A DNA stretch of 33,530 nt, taken from Chlorogloeopsis fritschii PCC 6912 (lineage in GTDB: Bacteria > Cyanobacteriota > Cyanobacteriia > Cyanobacteriales > Nostocaceae). This document shows positions 1 through 9,842 of this stretch, piece by piece. Made by a program: the position numbers and the translations under genes. The notes beneath the pieces are model-generated. The model was not told the DNA's origin. It did no database searches and worked only from the letters and a program-made list of their open reading frames with translations. Position 1 is the stretch's first letter. Every line of letters begins with the position of its first letter. The stretch lies in NCBI RefSeq assembly GCF_000317285.1, contig NZ_AJLN01000048.1, positions 1 through 33,530 on the forward strand, in the 5' to 3' direction.

Positions 1-7
1 CGCGCTA

Positions 8-73
8 GTAGGGTGGGCACAGCCTAACTTTCCTTAAACCCCGATTTAACCTTCTCGATAGTGCCCACCTTAC
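8..73. repeat. Hairpin-forming interspersed repeat, copy 1
   Basis: A 66-bp element begins with GTAGGGTGGGCAC and ends with GTGCCCACCTTAC; the ends are inverted repeats with one mismatch (a G-T wobble in RNA). Two more copies with the same ends and a similar centre lie at 2631-2697 and 2751-2817. The element lies 3' of the kinase at 141-2033, so it could be transcribed as a long stem. Positions 74-140 hold only short AT-rich direct and inverted motifs and no gene. Confidence 0.75.
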
Positions 74-140
74 GGTTATTAGTAGTGAGTAGTTGGTATT
101 CGTTTACCACTAACTACTATCCACTATCCAGTAACTATTT

Positions 141-2033
141 TCATTTTCCATTTTTAACTGCACCAATTGTTTGCAACAGTTGCTTGGCGGTGTAAGGTTT
201 AGATAAAAAGGCTTTGACGCCTATATCGTTTGCTACATTGACTTTATCAGCAGAAGCGAGTCCGCTGACGGCAATAACTTTGACGTTAGGGTTAATTTTT
301 TTTAAGGTGCGGATTGTAGTTAGTCCATCCATTGAGGGCATGAGCATATCTGTTAAGACTACAGAAATCTCATCTCGATGTTCTGCGTAAAGGGCGATGG
401 CTTCAATTCCATCACTAGCTGTAATTGCTTTGTAGTTATAGGTTTCTAGGGAAGTTTTGGTAATATCGCGAATTGAGTCTTCATCATCAACCACCAAAAT
501 CAACTCGCCGTTTCCAGAAGGAAATTCTACCTCTTGTTCTTCTTTTATTTCTGGTGACTGTTGTGCTGGCAGAAATACTTTAAATTCGCTGCCTTTACCT
601 AATTCGCTGTAAACACTGATAAAGCCACTGTGACTTTTGATAATTCCCAATACCGTAGAAAGACCAAGCCCGGTGCCTTTGCCCAGTTCTTTGGTAGTAA
701 AAAATGGTTCAAAAATGCGATCTACTATTTCCGGCGCAATCCCAGATCCCGTATCGGTAACAGCGATCGCTACATAGGCACCGACTCGCGCATCTATATG
801 CATCTTGGCATAATTTGCATCAATTAAAAAATTCTCAGCTGTAATTTTCAATTTACCGCCACCAGGCATGGCATCACGGGCATTAACACACAAATTCATT
901 AGCACCTGATGCAGTTGAGTTGGATCGCCAAATACAGTCCAAAGGTTCGCTGATATTTGAGTGGAAACTTCAATAGATTTAGGAAATGTTTCTTTAATGA
1001 TTTGTTGAATTTCTCGAATTAAGTGCTTTAATTGCAATAATGTGCGATCGCCTTCCATGCCACGAGTGAAAGAAAGCACTTGTTTGACTAAATTTGCTCC
1101 TCTTTTAGCATTGCTAATTAATATGGGCAAAAGCCGCTGGCTGCGCTCATCTTGCAGTTGTGATTCTAAAAGCTGCGCTGTCATCAGAATGGGAGCAAGG
1201 ACATTGTTGAGATCGTGAGCAATACCGCTTGCTAGTGTACCTATACTTTCTAAACGCTGGGCACGCAAAAATTGTGCTTCTAGTTGTTTTTTTTGTGTGA
1301 TGTCAGTATTTACAATTAATATAGATTGGGTTTTGCGATCAAATTCTCTGACTAAAGTCCAACGACTTTCGACAGTAATTTCTTTCCCATATTTTGTAAT
1401 TTGTTGCAATTCACCCTCCCACGAGCCATTTTTCATCATTGTGGTGAGTGCTTCTTGCAATTGCGATAAATTTTTTTCTTGCCAAATTTCCGATACTTTT
1501 TTACCTATTGCTTCTTCTTTTTGCCAATTATAAAGTCGTTCAGCGGCCTTATTCCAATATAAAATTTGATTATCTAAATCTTGGACAAAAATAGCGTCTG
1601 TTGCAATATCCAGCAAAGCTGCTTGTTCGCGGATTTTATGTTCTGTTTGTTTGCGTTCTAAAGCATAGCGGATAGAACGTTCTAGCAAAGGGGCAGTTAA
1701 CTGGCTTTTTTCTAAATAATCTGCCGCTCCTGCTTTCATTGCTTCAACGTCTATTTCTCGGTCACCTTTACCAGTAAGTAAAATAAGTGGAGCGCTACAG
1801 CCATTTGCAACAGCTTCGCGCAATAATTCCAGTCCATTACCTTCACCCAAACGGTAATCAACAAGATAGACGTCGTGTTGCTTAGAAGCTATTTTTTGTC
1901 TTGCAGCTTGATAGCTACCCACCCATTCTAACTCGCACTCCACTACTTGGAATTCTCCAAACCAATCACGAGTTAAAATATAGTCATCTTCATCATCATC
2001 AATTAGAAGAACTCGGATGGGGCTGTTTTTCAT
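141..2033 (-). CDS. Hybrid sensor histidine kinase, REC-PAS-HisKA-HATPase-REC
   Basis: A 630-aa cytoplasmic hybrid kinase with no membrane segment. An N-terminal receiver spans about residues 6-122 (acidic pocket DDDEDD, phospho-acceptor in LVDYRL). A PAS domain follows (about 137-250). The HisKA domain carries the H box GIAHDLNN with His at 273, the HPK4-type spelling, and the HATPase domain (about 365-495) has N box NARDAM and G boxes DTGSGI and [10 protein letters not shown] second receiver lies at about 510-628 ([20 protein letters not shown]). The ATG is preceded by GGAGG at good spacing. It starts 16 bp after the response regulator stop, so the two are almost surely cotranscribed. From PAS to the end it is a paralog of the kinase at 5323-8139. 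The signal sensed cannot be read from the sequence. Confidence 0.93.
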   Translation of the reverse strand: MKNSPIRVLLIDDDEDDYILTRDWFGEFQVVECELEWVGSYQAARQKIASKQHDVYLVDYRLGEGNGLELLREAVANGCSAPLILLTGKGDREIDVEAMKAGAADYLEKSQLTAPLLERSIRYALERKQTEHKIREQAALLDIATDAIFVQDLDNQILYWNKAAERLYNWQKEEAIGKKVSEIWQEKNLSQLQEALTTMMKNGSWEGELQQITKYGKEITVESRWTLVREFDRKTQSILIVNTDITQKKQLEAQFLRAQRLESIGTLASGIAHDLNNVLAPILMTAQLLESQLQDERSQRLLPILISNAKRGANLVKQVLSFTRGMEGDRTLLQLKHLIREIQQIIKETFPKSIEVSTQISANLWTVFGDPTQLHQVLMNLCVNARDAMPGGGKLKITAENFLIDANYAKMHIDARVGAYVAIAVTDTGSGIAPEIVDRIFEPFFTTKELGKGTGLGLSTVLGIIKSHSGFISVYSELGKGSEFKVFLPAQQSPEIKEEQEVEFPSGNGELILVVDDEDSIRDITKTSLETYNYKAITASDGIEAIALYAEHRDEISVVLTDMLMPSMDGLTTIRTLKKINPNVKVIAVSGLASADKVNVANDIGVKAFLSKPYTAKQLLQTIGAVKNGK

Positions 2034-2049
2034 ACCTTCCTCCCACCGT

Positions 2050-2496
2050 TCATAGCGGCAGTTCTACGATTTCAAACCAGTACTTTCCTATAGTCTTCAT
2101 TACTTCAACTAAAGCTGCAAACGTAACGGGTTTAATAATAAACGAGTTTGCTCCCAAATCATAGGTACGATAAATATCTTCCTCTGCTTTTGAGGTTGTG
2201 AGTACTACAACAGGGATTTGCCTTAGTTCTGGATCGTCTTTAATTTCTCTGAGTGCCTCACGACCATCTTTTTTAGGCATATTTAAATCTAGCAAAATTA
2301 AAGCAGGACGAGGTGATATGTGGGCATTGACATATTGACCGCGTCGATGCAAATAATCCATTAACTCTTCTCCATCTCTAACGATGTATAGCTCATTTGC
2401 CAGACGACTTTCAGCCAAAGCTTCACGAGCTAACATACAGTCATCCTCATCATCATCGGCCATTAAAATAGTGACAGTTGTTTGCCGACCCTTCAC
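2050..2496 (-). CDS. Single-domain response regulator, Rcp1-like
   Basis: A 148-aa stand-alone receiver with no output domain. The acidic pocket is MADDDEDD, the phospho-acceptor is Asp70 in LLDLNMPKKDG, and the conserved Thr and Lys occur in VLTTSKAEED and IIKPV. The longer segment between beta2 and beta3 (around HRRGQY) is typical of the Rcp1 family that partners cyanobacterial phytochrome-type kinases. The start used is GTG. An AAAGGAG motif lies about 10 nt upstream; an ATG closer to that motif is out of frame. It sits downstream of the 811-aa kinase, whose SHDLQEP H box is the kind found with such regulators, and 16 bp before the 630-aa hybrid kinase. It may carry phosphate between these kinases; that is inference. 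Confidence 0.9.
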   Translation of the reverse strand: MKGRQTTVTILMADDDEDDCMLAREALAESRLANELYIVRDGEELMDYLHRRGQYVNAHISPRPALILLDLNMPKKDGREALREIKDDPELRQIPVVVLTTSKAEEDIYRTYDLGANSFIIKPVTFAALVEVMKTIGKYWFEIVELPL

Positions 2497-2579
2497 TCTG
2501 CATTTTCTCCTTTTTACTATTCATATAATTAATTTATTCTTAAATTGCAACAAATTTCGGATAATGGTTTTAGACAGTT

Positions 2580-2819
2580 GATCCCCTCTGCTATTACCAT
2601 GGGTTTTGAACGCTGAAGAAAGTAATTTTTGTAGGGTGGGCACAGCCTAGCTTTCCTGAAGTCCTTATTTTTAGGTTGTGAACAGTGCCCACCTTACGCT
2701 TGATACCCTCTGTGATTACCATAAGTTTTACCAGTAAGAAAGTAATTTTTGTAGGGTGGGCACAGCCTAGCTTTCCTGAAGTCCTTATTTTTAGGTTGTG
2801 AACAGTGCCCACCTTACTG
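2580..2819. repeat. Tandem duplication of a 120-bp unit carrying hairpin repeat copies 2 and 3
   Basis: Two adjacent units of 120 bp are nearly identical in their second halves: each has AGAAAGTAATTTTT followed by a 67-bp copy of the element (2631-2697 and 2751-2817). The first halves (starting ATCCCCTCTG and ATACCCTCTG) are more diverged. Each copy can fold into a long stem through its 13-nt ends. The array separates the 811-aa kinase (upstream in transcription) from the response regulator, so it may affect read-through or mRNA processing. A 72-codon open frame across it is an artefact of the duplication. Confidence 0.8.
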
Positions 2820-2833
2820 AAAGCTAAAGAAAT

Positions 2834-5269
2834 TTAAAAAGAAAGGTTCATCGGTAGGGTAACAATAAATTTTGCTCCTTGCCCGCGTATACTCTCGGCT
2901 GTGATAGTGCCTTGGTGACGTTCAACGATTTTGCGGCAAATTGCTAAACCAATACCAGTACCTTCGTACTCACTACGCCCGTGCAAGCGTTGAAAAACGT
3001 TAAAAATGCGATCCAGATACTTTTCGTCAAAACCAATACCATTATCCTCGACAATAATTTGGCACTTTTCTGTACTGATCGCGATTGGATCTAAAGGACT
3101 GAGTAAAATCTGACTATAAATTTTGACAATGGGTGGTTCTTCGGGACTATGAAACTTCAAGGCATTGATAATCAGATTTTGTAATAATTGTCGCATTTGC
3201 AGAGGATCGGCTTTGAGGGTGGGTAATTCGCCTATCTCCACCTTTGCTTGTTCTTGCTGGATAGTTACTTCCAAATCAGATAATACTTCTTGAGTAATTT
3301 GAAAGAGATTCACCGATACAAAAGGCTGTGCTCTGGTGGTGACTCGCGAAAGAGTCAGCAAGTCTTCAATTAAAGTTTGCATCCGCCGAGTTGCATTCTG
3401 CATTCGTTCGAGGTAGTCAAGTGCCTGGGCAGATAAGGAATCGCTGGCAATTACTTTGAGGCGATCGCTAAATGTTTTAATTTTACGGAGTGGTTCTTGC
3501 AAATCGTGGGAGGCGACAAAGGCAAACTCTTGTAGCTCGTCGTTAGAACGGGCGAGTTCTTGCCGTTGGCGAGTTTCTTGTTCTAAAAGTTTGGCTTGGG
3601 CTAGGGCAATACCAATTTGATTGGCTAATTGTAATAATAATTCAGTTTCCGATTCATTCCAGTAGCGAGGATGGGCGCACTGATGGGCAATTAAAAGTCC
3701 CCACATTTTGGTGTGCTGGAGAATTGGGACAACCAAGTTAGCCTTAACAGCTAATTTGCCTAGAAATTCTGCATAGCAAGGTTCAATATTATCTTCTTCA
3801 ACATTGTTGATCGTACCAACTCTTCCCTGTCGGTATTTCTCTATATATCCTTCACTAAAGCAAGGATCGATAATATTTTGTCCTAGAGTCACAGGAAAAC
3901 CGGGAACAACTTCTTCTTTAACTACAGTTCCCGAACCATCAGATAGCATTTTAAATATTAATACTCGATCAGCCTGCAATAGCTTTTGCACTTCTGTGAC
4001 GCTGGTTTGGAGAATTTCATCAATTTGCAAAGACTGGCGAATTTTGAGAGTGACATCAGCAAAGAGACGCGATCGCATATTTTGGCGTTCTAGTTCTTGT
4101 TGGGCACGCTTGCGATCGCTAATATCCATCATTGCCCCAATCATCCGCACTGGTTTGCCCATGCTATCCCGAACTGCATAAGCGCGATCAAAGATATAGG
4201 CATAGGAACCATCAGCACGGCGAAAACGGTATTCATTTGACCAAAAATGTTGCCCACTATTAATTAAATTACCAATGTCAGCAATAATTCTGGCTCTATC
4301 TTCTGGGTGTATGCGCTCGTACCACCAAGTTGGATCGGAACTAACTTGTTCTGGCAAGTAACCATAAAGTGTATGTACATTATTATTCCACCAAAGTTGG
4401 TTTGTGACTAAATTCCAGTCCCAAACAACATCATTGGTAGCACGAGCAAGGATCTGGAAACGCTCTTCACTCTGCTGCAAATTGTCTTCTGATTGCTTGC
4501 GCTTGGTAATGTCCATGTCTACGCCTAACATCTGCACTGCTTTACCAGAAGTGTCGCGAAAGACGACTCCTTTATTAACCAACCAGCAAATGCTATTGTC
4601 AGGCAAAACAACACGAAACTCTAGTTCGCATTCCGCTCTCGTTTCAATCGCTTCATGAAGTGAGTTGTTAACGCGATCGCGATCTTCGGGGTGAACGTAG
4701 CTAAGGAAAGTTTCATAGCTTTTGTGAGTAGTGTCTTCTTTTAAGCCAAACAAAGTTTTCAAGTTTTCTGAGAAAGTCACTTGGTTGGCGAGTATGTCCC
4801 ATTTCCAAGTTCCCATGCGGGCAGCTTCTAATGCTATGCGCAGTTGCATTTCTTGCATTTGCGCCTGTTCAGTTTGCTGTCGTAAGGTTTGCATCACTTG
4901 ATTAACTTCCAACAGACGACGCACTCGCTGACGTAAAATTGGCCAGTGAATTGGCTTGGTAATAAAATCTGTTGCGCCCGCCGCAAATGCCCGTTCTACA
5001 GATGCTTCATCGTAAAGGGCTGTCATCATTAAAACAGGAGTGCGATCGCCTCCAGGCAGACTTTGGAGTTGCTGACAACAAGCAAATCCATCCATGCCTG
5101 GCATGAGGGCATCTAGCAGTACTAAATCTGGTTGCAGTTGGGCATAAATAGTTAGTGCTTCTTGTGCGTTACTTGCCTGTGCTACCCTATATCCTGATGC
5201 TGCCAAAAGTCCGCGCAGTTGTGTCTGCATCAAACGATCGTCATCGACGACCAAAATAAGATTTGTCAT
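2834..5269 (-). CDS. REC-PAS-PAS-GAF histidine kinase, candidate DXCF cyanobacteriochrome
   Basis: An 811-aa soluble kinase. Order: receiver (about 3-120; VVDDDR, LLDALMPGMDG, TKPIHW), a short coiled linker, PAS/PAC 1 (about 150-260), PAS/PAC 2 (about 270-395), GAF (about 405-560), HisKA with His588 in VASHDLQEPLRK, and HATPase (about 690-805; N box NLIINALKF, G boxes DNGIGF and GTGIGL). The GAF is of the phytochrome/cyanobacteriochrome type, with VKANLVVPIL and WGLLIAHQC. It has Cys470 in a DPCF motif and Cys498 in PCYAEFL, exactly 28 residues apart, which from memory equals the C494-C522 spacing of TePixJ. That suggests a bilin-binding GAF with two thioether cysteines; the usual CH at the canonical site is CY here. 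Binding of a bilin is inference. The downstream Rcp1-like regulator is a plausible partner. No clear ribosome binding site precedes the ATG. Confidence 0.9.
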   Translation of the reverse strand: MTNLILVVDDDRLMQTQLRGLLAASGYRVAQASNAQEALTIYAQLQPDLVLLDALMPGMDGFACCQQLQSLPGGDRTPVLMMTALYDEASVERAFAAGATDFITKPIHWPILRQRVRRLLEVNQVMQTLRQQTEQAQMQEMQLRIALEAARMGTWKWDILANQVTFSENLKTLFGLKEDTTHKSYETFLSYVHPEDRDRVNNSLHEAIETRAECELEFRVVLPDNSICWLVNKGVVFRDTSGKAVQMLGVDMDITKRKQSEDNLQQSEERFQILARATNDVVWDWNLVTNQLWWNNNVHTLYGYLPEQVSSDPTWWYERIHPEDRARIIADIGNLINSGQHFWSNEYRFRRADGSYAYIFDRAYAVRDSMGKPVRMIGAMMDISDRKRAQQELERQNMRSRLFADVTLKIRQSLQIDEILQTSVTEVQKLLQADRVLIFKMLSDGSGTVVKEEVVPGFPVTLGQNIIDPCFSEGYIEKYRQGRVGTINNVEEDNIEPCYAEFLGKLAVKANLVVPILQHTKMWGLLIAHQCAHPRYWNESETELLLQLANQIGIALAQAKLLEQETRQRQELARSNDELQEFAFVASHDLQEPLRKIKTFSDRLKVIASDSLSAQALDYLERMQNATRRMQTLIEDLLTLSRVTTRAQPFVSVNLFQITQEVLSDLEVTIQQEQAKVEIGELPTLKADPLQMRQLLQNLIINALKFHSPEEPPIVKIYSQILLSPLDPIAISTEKCQIIVEDNGIGFDEKYLDRIFNVFQRLHGRSEYEGTGIGLAICRKIVERHQGTITAESIRGQGAKFIVTLPMNLSF

Positions 5270-5322
5270 TTGTTAATTGTTAATTTTTTTCCTATTACCT
5301 ATTAGCCATTAACCATTAACTA

Positions 5323-8139
5323 TTAACTAATAACCGAATGCAATGTTTTTAATAGTTCTTGTGCCGTATAAGGCTTGGCTAAAAAGGCAAAGCGCTTGCT
5401 AGTGTTTAGTTGTGGAATTTGTTCGCTACTTGCCAAACCGCTGACTGCCACAATTGGTAGCAGGGGATTCATTTTTTGCAATGTATTAATGGTGGTTGTT
5501 CCATCCATATTCGGCATCATCATATCTATAATTGCCCCTCGAATTTTGTCTTTATACTGAGCGTAGAGCGCAACTGCCTCAATTCCATCACAGGCAACAA
5601 GTGCTTTATAGTTATGCTCTTCTAAGGAAGTTGCTGTAATTTCTCTCACCGCCGATTCATCATCTACAACCAGAATATATTGTCCGTTTCCTGTTGGTAC
5701 TTCCAAGTCTTCTGGTAGTGGGATTGTATCTGTCTGAATTGCGCTCAAGTAAACCTTAAATTTTGTACCTTTACCAAACTGACTAGACACGGTGATAAAA
5801 CCACCATGACCTTTAATAATACCCATTACTGTTGATAGTCCTAGCCCTGTACCTTTACCAAGCTCTTTAGTTGTAAAAAATGGCTCAAAAATTCTATCTA
5901 ATAATTCATTGGGTATACCTACTCCTGTATCCGCAACACTCAAAACGATATAGTAGCCAACCTTGGCATCTAAATGAACTCTGGCATAATTTTCATCGAT
6001 GAAAATATTGCGAGCAGAAATTTTCAAAGTACCGCCACCAGGCATAGCATCACGAGCATTGAGACACAAATTAATTAATACCTGATGCAGTTGGGTAGCG
6101 TCACCACAAACATTCCACAACTCAGGTTGAATTTCTGTTTCGAGGGTAATCGATTTCGGAAAGGTTTGTTCGATGATTTGCTTCATTTCCAAAATCAGGT
6201 GTTTAACTTGCAAGATAGTGCGATCGCCTTCGATGCCGCGCGCAAAAGACAGTACTTGCTTTACTAAATTTGCACCGCGTTTGACATTTGTTTCTACTAT
6301 CGATAAGATTTGGCGATCGCGTTCCTCACGAGAGTTAGCTTGTAAAAGTTGTACTGACATCAAAATTGGTGACAGTACATTGTTGAGATCGTGAGCAATC
6401 CCACTGGCAAGAGTACCAATACTCTCCATGCGCTGATTGCGCAAAAATTGTTTTTCTAGTAGTTTTTTTTGTGTAATATCTGTGTCAACAACCAAAATTG
6501 ATTTTGGTTGTAACCGCTCATTGCGTACTAATGTCCATCGACTTTCGACAATGATTTGTTTGCCTGATTTTTGAGTTTTGGGCAATTCACCCTGCCAAGA
6601 GCCGTGTTCTAAAACAGTTTGATGAATTTCTTGTAGTAGTGGTGAAGGTTCGTTATATAAAAGTTCATTGGCATACTTGCCTATTGCTTCTTGTGAACTC
6701 CAACCGTAAAGATTCTCAGCACTTTTGTTCCACAATAAAATTTTGTTAGATAAATCTCTGACGATAATTGCATCGCTGGTGATATCTAGCAATGCCGCTT
6801 GCTCGCGAACTTGCTGTTCTGCTTGTTTGCGAGCGGTAATATCTTCAAAGATATACAAACGCCCAAAATAGCGATCACTAGCATCCCTCACTTGGGTGGA
6901 GAAGCGCCGGATAATACGCCCGTCGGTAAACAAAATCTCGTCTTCTACAACCGAACGATTATTTTCATTTTGCAAAGGTTGGCAAGCATCAGCAAAGGTA
7001 GGAATATCTACCACTAACTTCAAACACTCAGGAATAATATCCTGATTGTTCAATTTGCCACATACCATCTGCTCTTTCAAGTGTTGAATGCGCCAAATTT
7101 CACAGAAGCGATCGTTAAAATACAGAATCTTATCTGTACGGTTATCTACAACATAAAAAGCTAGTGGCGAAACGCCAGTCATGGAACGCAATAACGCTTC
7201 TGCTGCACGTAAATTATCCTCAGCTTGCTTGCGCTCGGTAATATCTTCTACTACATAAGCAAATTGCTTAACGTAATTGCAACACGCGGCGATAGATGAA
7301 ACTGTTGCTTTTAGCCATTTCTCACCTTGAGGAGTATGGTGAGCATACTCAAAGCTAACAGACGATTTAGTGCGTTCTGCCTCACGATAGTATTTGATCC
7401 ACTCGCATACCTGTTGTCGTGGCATACCAATCTCGCTCTCTAGGCAATTTCGCATTACTTCTGGAGTTTTTCCAAAAAATTTTGCACTTGTAGCGTTATC
7501 AGAAATATGCAGGATGTCATTGTCTTGGAGTTCTACAACTCCCATCATCATCGGCGTACTGTCAAAAAAACTGCGCAGAGTACATTCGCTTTGCTGGAGT
7601 GCTGCTTGTGCTTGTTGGTACTCTGTTTTGATTTCAATTAGTTCGGTAAGATTGCGCCGCAGTTCTAATTGTCTAATTACTAAGCGGCTAATAGCCTTTA
7701 GTGCTTCTACTTGTTCTGAGGTAATTTCCCGTGGTACGCGATCTGCTATGCACACAGTACCGATCGCTATTCCCTCTGGCGCTAATAAAGGTACACCAGC
7801 GTAAAATCTCACATGAGGTTCAGACTGAACCACAGGTGAAGTTGCAAACCGCTGATCGGCTAAAGTATCAGGAATAACCAAAACATCACCTTGCTCTAGA
7901 CAAAGAGGACAAAAGCCTATCTCTATGGGCATTTCTGCTACATCCAACCCGACTTTTGCTTTGAACCACTGACGGTTGACATCAATCAGGTTAATTAAAG
8001 CGATCGGTGTGTGGCAAATCTGGGCAGCTAAAAATGCTAAATCATCAAATGCCTGCTCTGGTAAAGAATCTAAAATTTGATATTGACGAAGAACCTCTAT
8101 CCTCTTCACTTCATGATGATTATTTACTAAAGTTTTCAT
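5323..8139 (-). CDS. Hybrid sensor histidine kinase, GAF-PAS-PAS-PAS-HisKA-HATPase-REC
   Basis: A 938-aa soluble hybrid kinase. The N-terminal GAF (about 25-165) is of the common bacterial type starting [15 protein letters not shown] and containing [10 protein letters not shown] and RFYAGVPL; it lacks bilin-binding cysteine motifs. Three PAS/PAC units follow (about 185-305, 310-430, 445-560). The HisKA H box is GIAHDLNN with His583, then HATPase (about 680-800; [25 protein letters not shown]) and a C-terminal receiver (about 815-935; [21 protein letters not shown]). The PAS3-to-REC half is paralogous to the 630-aa kinase at 141-2033. It is the first gene of the minus-strand block and is 53 bp upstream of the 811-aa kinase. 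That spacer holds only AT-rich TTAACTA-like short repeats, so cotranscription is likely. Confidence 0.93.
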   Translation of the reverse strand: MKTLVNNHHEVKRIEVLRQYQILDSLPEQAFDDLAFLAAQICHTPIALINLIDVNRQWFKAKVGLDVAEMPIEIGFCPLCLEQGDVLVIPDTLADQRFATSPVVQSEPHVRFYAGVPLLAPEGIAIGTVCIADRVPREITSEQVEALKAISRLVIRQLELRRNLTELIEIKTEYQQAQAALQQSECTLRSFFDSTPMMMGVVELQDNDILHISDNATSAKFFGKTPEVMRNCLESEIGMPRQQVCEWIKYYREAERTKSSVSFEYAHHTPQGEKWLKATVSSIAACCNYVKQFAYVVEDITERKQAEDNLRAAEALLRSMTGVSPLAFYVVDNRTDKILYFNDRFCEIWRIQHLKEQMVCGKLNNQDIIPECLKLVVDIPTFADACQPLQNENNRSVVEDEILFTDGRIIRRFSTQVRDASDRYFGRLYIFEDITARKQAEQQVREQAALLDITSDAIIVRDLSNKILLWNKSAENLYGWSSQEAIGKYANELLYNEPSPLLQEIHQTVLEHGSWQGELPKTQKSGKQIIVESRWTLVRNERLQPKSILVVDTDITQKKLLEKQFLRNQRMESIGTLASGIAHDLNNVLSPILMSVQLLQANSREERDRQILSIVETNVKRGANLVKQVLSFARGIEGDRTILQVKHLILEMKQIIEQTFPKSITLETEIQPELWNVCGDATQLHQVLINLCLNARDAMPGGGTLKISARNIFIDENYARVHLDAKVGYYIVLSVADTGVGIPNELLDRIFEPFFTTKELGKGTGLGLSTVMGIIKGHGGFITVSSQFGKGTKFKVYLSAIQTDTIPLPEDLEVPTGNGQYILVVDDESAVREITATSLEEHNYKALVACDGIEAVALYAQYKDKIRGAIIDMMMPNMDGTTTINTLQKMNPLLPIVAVSGLASSEQIPQLNTSKRFAFLAKPYTAQELLKTLHSVIS

Positions 8140-8316
8140 AGGCTATTCCCATTACTGCTGAATTACGGCTGTTGTGCTTGTAACTCGCGGTTATCTAAAA
8201 ATCCTGGGAGTAGGGTCATCAATAGGAGAGGAAAAAAGAATAACTGTTATCAATTTCCTTACGACTGCCATATACATTGACCCTTTTGTTGACTAAATCG
8301 AAGATTTAACTTATTA

Positions 8317-8512
8317 ACTAAGCATTTACTGCACTTTTTAGCTCACCACGGTTCAGTTAAGCCCAAAAAATCAAACTTCATCTCAGCCAAAAATGTTAGG
8401 TTGTTAACGTTAAAATTTATTGTGTACTTTGCTTTCATGAATACCCTAACTAGTAATTGAAGCTAAACGGGCTAATGGGAGCGAGCCTTTACTAAGCGTT
8501 TACTGCACTTTT
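8317..8512. repeat. Pair of 22-bp direct repeats in a gene-free region
   Basis: ACTAAGC(A/G)TTTACTGCACTTTT occurs at 8317-8338 and again at 8491-8512 with one mismatch. A shorter relative, ACTAAGCGTTTTCTT, begins near 8768. The pair lies in the 892-bp stretch (8140-9031) upstream of the minus-strand kinase block and of moaE. No open frame of note is seen there. The repeats could be binding sites for a regulator of the kinase block, or relics of a mobile repeat. Confidence 0.55.
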
Positions 8513-8570
8513 GACCTGAATCAATTTACTTAAATAATTATTTCAAAAGATAATTAGATAACTTTGTCAC

Positions 8571-8608
8571 TTACCTATAGTAATATGCCTGAAGGAAGAT
8601 GACAAAGT
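8571..8608. repeat. Inverted repeat, possible operator
   Basis: ACTTTGTCA at 8571-8579 is the exact reverse complement of TGACAAAGT at 8600-8608, with a 20-nt spacer. No T-run follows on either side, so a terminator is unlikely. It lies between the divergently oriented kinase block and moaE. An operator is possible but unproven. Confidence 0.35.
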
Positions 8609-8885
8609 AACGAGCTAATTCAAGTGAATTTACGCAAACAAACTGATGTAACGTAATTATTGCTAACTTGTTTTTAAAATCTAAATTATCAAAATATGAA
8701 TAAAAGCTTTGCAGGAGCAAGTTTAATATAAATATGATGTTGTATAAATCAAATCAACCCTTGATAAAACTAAGCGTTTTCTTAACCTACAGCCTCTTGT
8801 TTGACAATAACGTAGCATCAAACGAACAATGCCTAATTTACTGTTGAGAAAATGTAGATCGGTAGCCATTTAAGGGTACTGGTAA

Positions 8886-9022
8886 TTAGGGATAGGGTAT
8901 CGAGAAGAAAAGGACACGGAAGGTGACTTGGAAGGGGAAGGATCGTGACTCACGTCTTCTCCCCTTGTCTCCCCTTCTCCCCTGCTCCTTGTCCTCTTCC
9001 TATCCCCTGTCCCCTATCTCCT
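8886..9022. repeat. Purine/pyrimidine hairpin repeat with CGTGACTCACG apex
   Basis: A GA-rich arm (about 8886-8943) is followed by the palindrome CGTGACTCACG at 8944-8954 and a CT-rich arm (about 8955-9022) that can pair imperfectly with the first. The same design recurs at 11611-11668 with apex CGTGAATCACG. It ends about 15 bp before the moaE start codon, so it may lie in the moaE leader transcript. Confidence 0.6.
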
Positions 9023-9037
9023 ATATTTTGATTGCTT

Positions 9038-9514
9038 ATGATAAATACACTTACTTCTATTGCTAAACCCAGAACTGAAGATAGCTTTGTAATTTCCTTT
9101 GCACCATTATCTGTTGAAGAAGTCTATAAATTAGCAGACGATCCAGCAAATGGTGCGGTAGTGATGATGAGTGGTATGGTTCGCAATCAAACTGATGGTA
9201 GATCTGTTGTTGCCCTAGAGTATCAAGCTTACGAACCGATGGCGCTGCGCGTGTTTTATCAAATTGCTGAGGAGATTCGGCAAACATGGACAGATGTGAC
9301 TCGCGTGGTAATTCACCATCGGATCGGGCATTTGCAAATTGGCGAAATCAGTGTTTTGGTGGCGGTGGGTTGTCCCCATCGTTCCGAGGCTTTTGCAGCT
9401 TGTCGCTATGCCATTGATACTCTAAAACACAACGCCCCCATTTGGAAAAAAGAACATTGGCAAGATGGTTCTAGTAGTTGGGTAAGTATTGGGGCGTGCG
9501 AACAAAACTGCTGA
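9038..9514 (+). CDS. moaE: Molybdopterin synthase catalytic (large) subunit MoaE
   Basis: MoaE forms the heterotetrameric molybdopterin synthase with MoaD. The complex transfers two sulfurs to cyclic pyranopterin monophosphate in cytoplasmic molybdenum cofactor synthesis. The protein is 158 aa from ATG 9038; a TTG two codons upstream at 9032 is also possible. Family features visible are GMVRNQTDGRSV, LEYQAYEPMAL, HRIGHLQIGE, the PHRSEAFAACRYAIDTLK segment, and PIWKKE with the active-site lysine region near the C-terminus. Length matches the family. No other Mo-cofactor gene is adjacent. The gene is flanked by repeats on both sides and seems to be transcribed alone. Confidence 0.93.
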   Translation: MINTLTSIAKPRTEDSFVISFAPLSVEEVYKLADDPANGAVVMMSGMVRNQTDGRSVVALEYQAYEPMALRVFYQIAEEIRQTWTDVTRVVIHHRIGHLQIGEISVLVAVGCPHRSEAFAACRYAIDTLKHNAPIWKKEHWQDGSSSWVSIGACEQNC

Positions 9515-9548
9515 GGCAACACCTAGTACCCACGTACCCTCGTGTGCC

Positions 9549-9595
9549 CTCGTTACCAGGTTCAACCTAGTAACGAGAATTCGAGCCTCTGGCTC
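9549..9595. repeat. Two adjacent hairpins downstream of moaE
   Basis: CTCGTTAC (9549-9556) pairs with GTAACGAG (9570-9577), and the inner AGGT/ACCT extends the stem. It is followed by a second hairpin, GAGCC (9583-9587) with GGCTC (9591-9595). There is no T-run, so this is more likely an interspersed palindromic repeat than an intrinsic terminator, though it could protect the moaE 3' end. A further stem, CACCTTTA/TAAAGGTG, lies at 9658-9679. Confidence 0.55.
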
Positions 9596-9842
9596 TCAAT
9601 CGTTAGTTCCCAGTACAACAAATGCAGCTTAGTAGCTCGCATGGCGCACGACTAATCCACCTTTAAAAAACTAAAGGTGAAATTGCAGATATCCATGCTA
9701 AATATTCGCTTCGCACACATACCGCACTTTACGGAAACGAATCAATTTAGTGCGGAGATTACATTAGTATGGAGAGTTATCCAGTTCTGACTTTTGGCTA
9801 TCCACATCAAGTAACAATCCGTGTGAAAGAGGTGAAAATGTT

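Noticed and set aside
2594-2812. 72-codon minus-strand frame with an internally repeated peptide
   Set aside because: It is produced by the 120-bp tandem repeat; the repeated peptide is a read-through of the hairpin element and not a protein family.
2580-2819. Possible CRISPR-like repeat-spacer array
   Set aside because: Only two long units, with repeats far longer than CRISPR repeats, diverged flanks and no cas genes.
7394-7804. 136-codon frame opposite the 938-aa kinase
   Set aside because: Antisense to well-conserved GAF/PAS codons, with no independent family signal or ribosome binding site.
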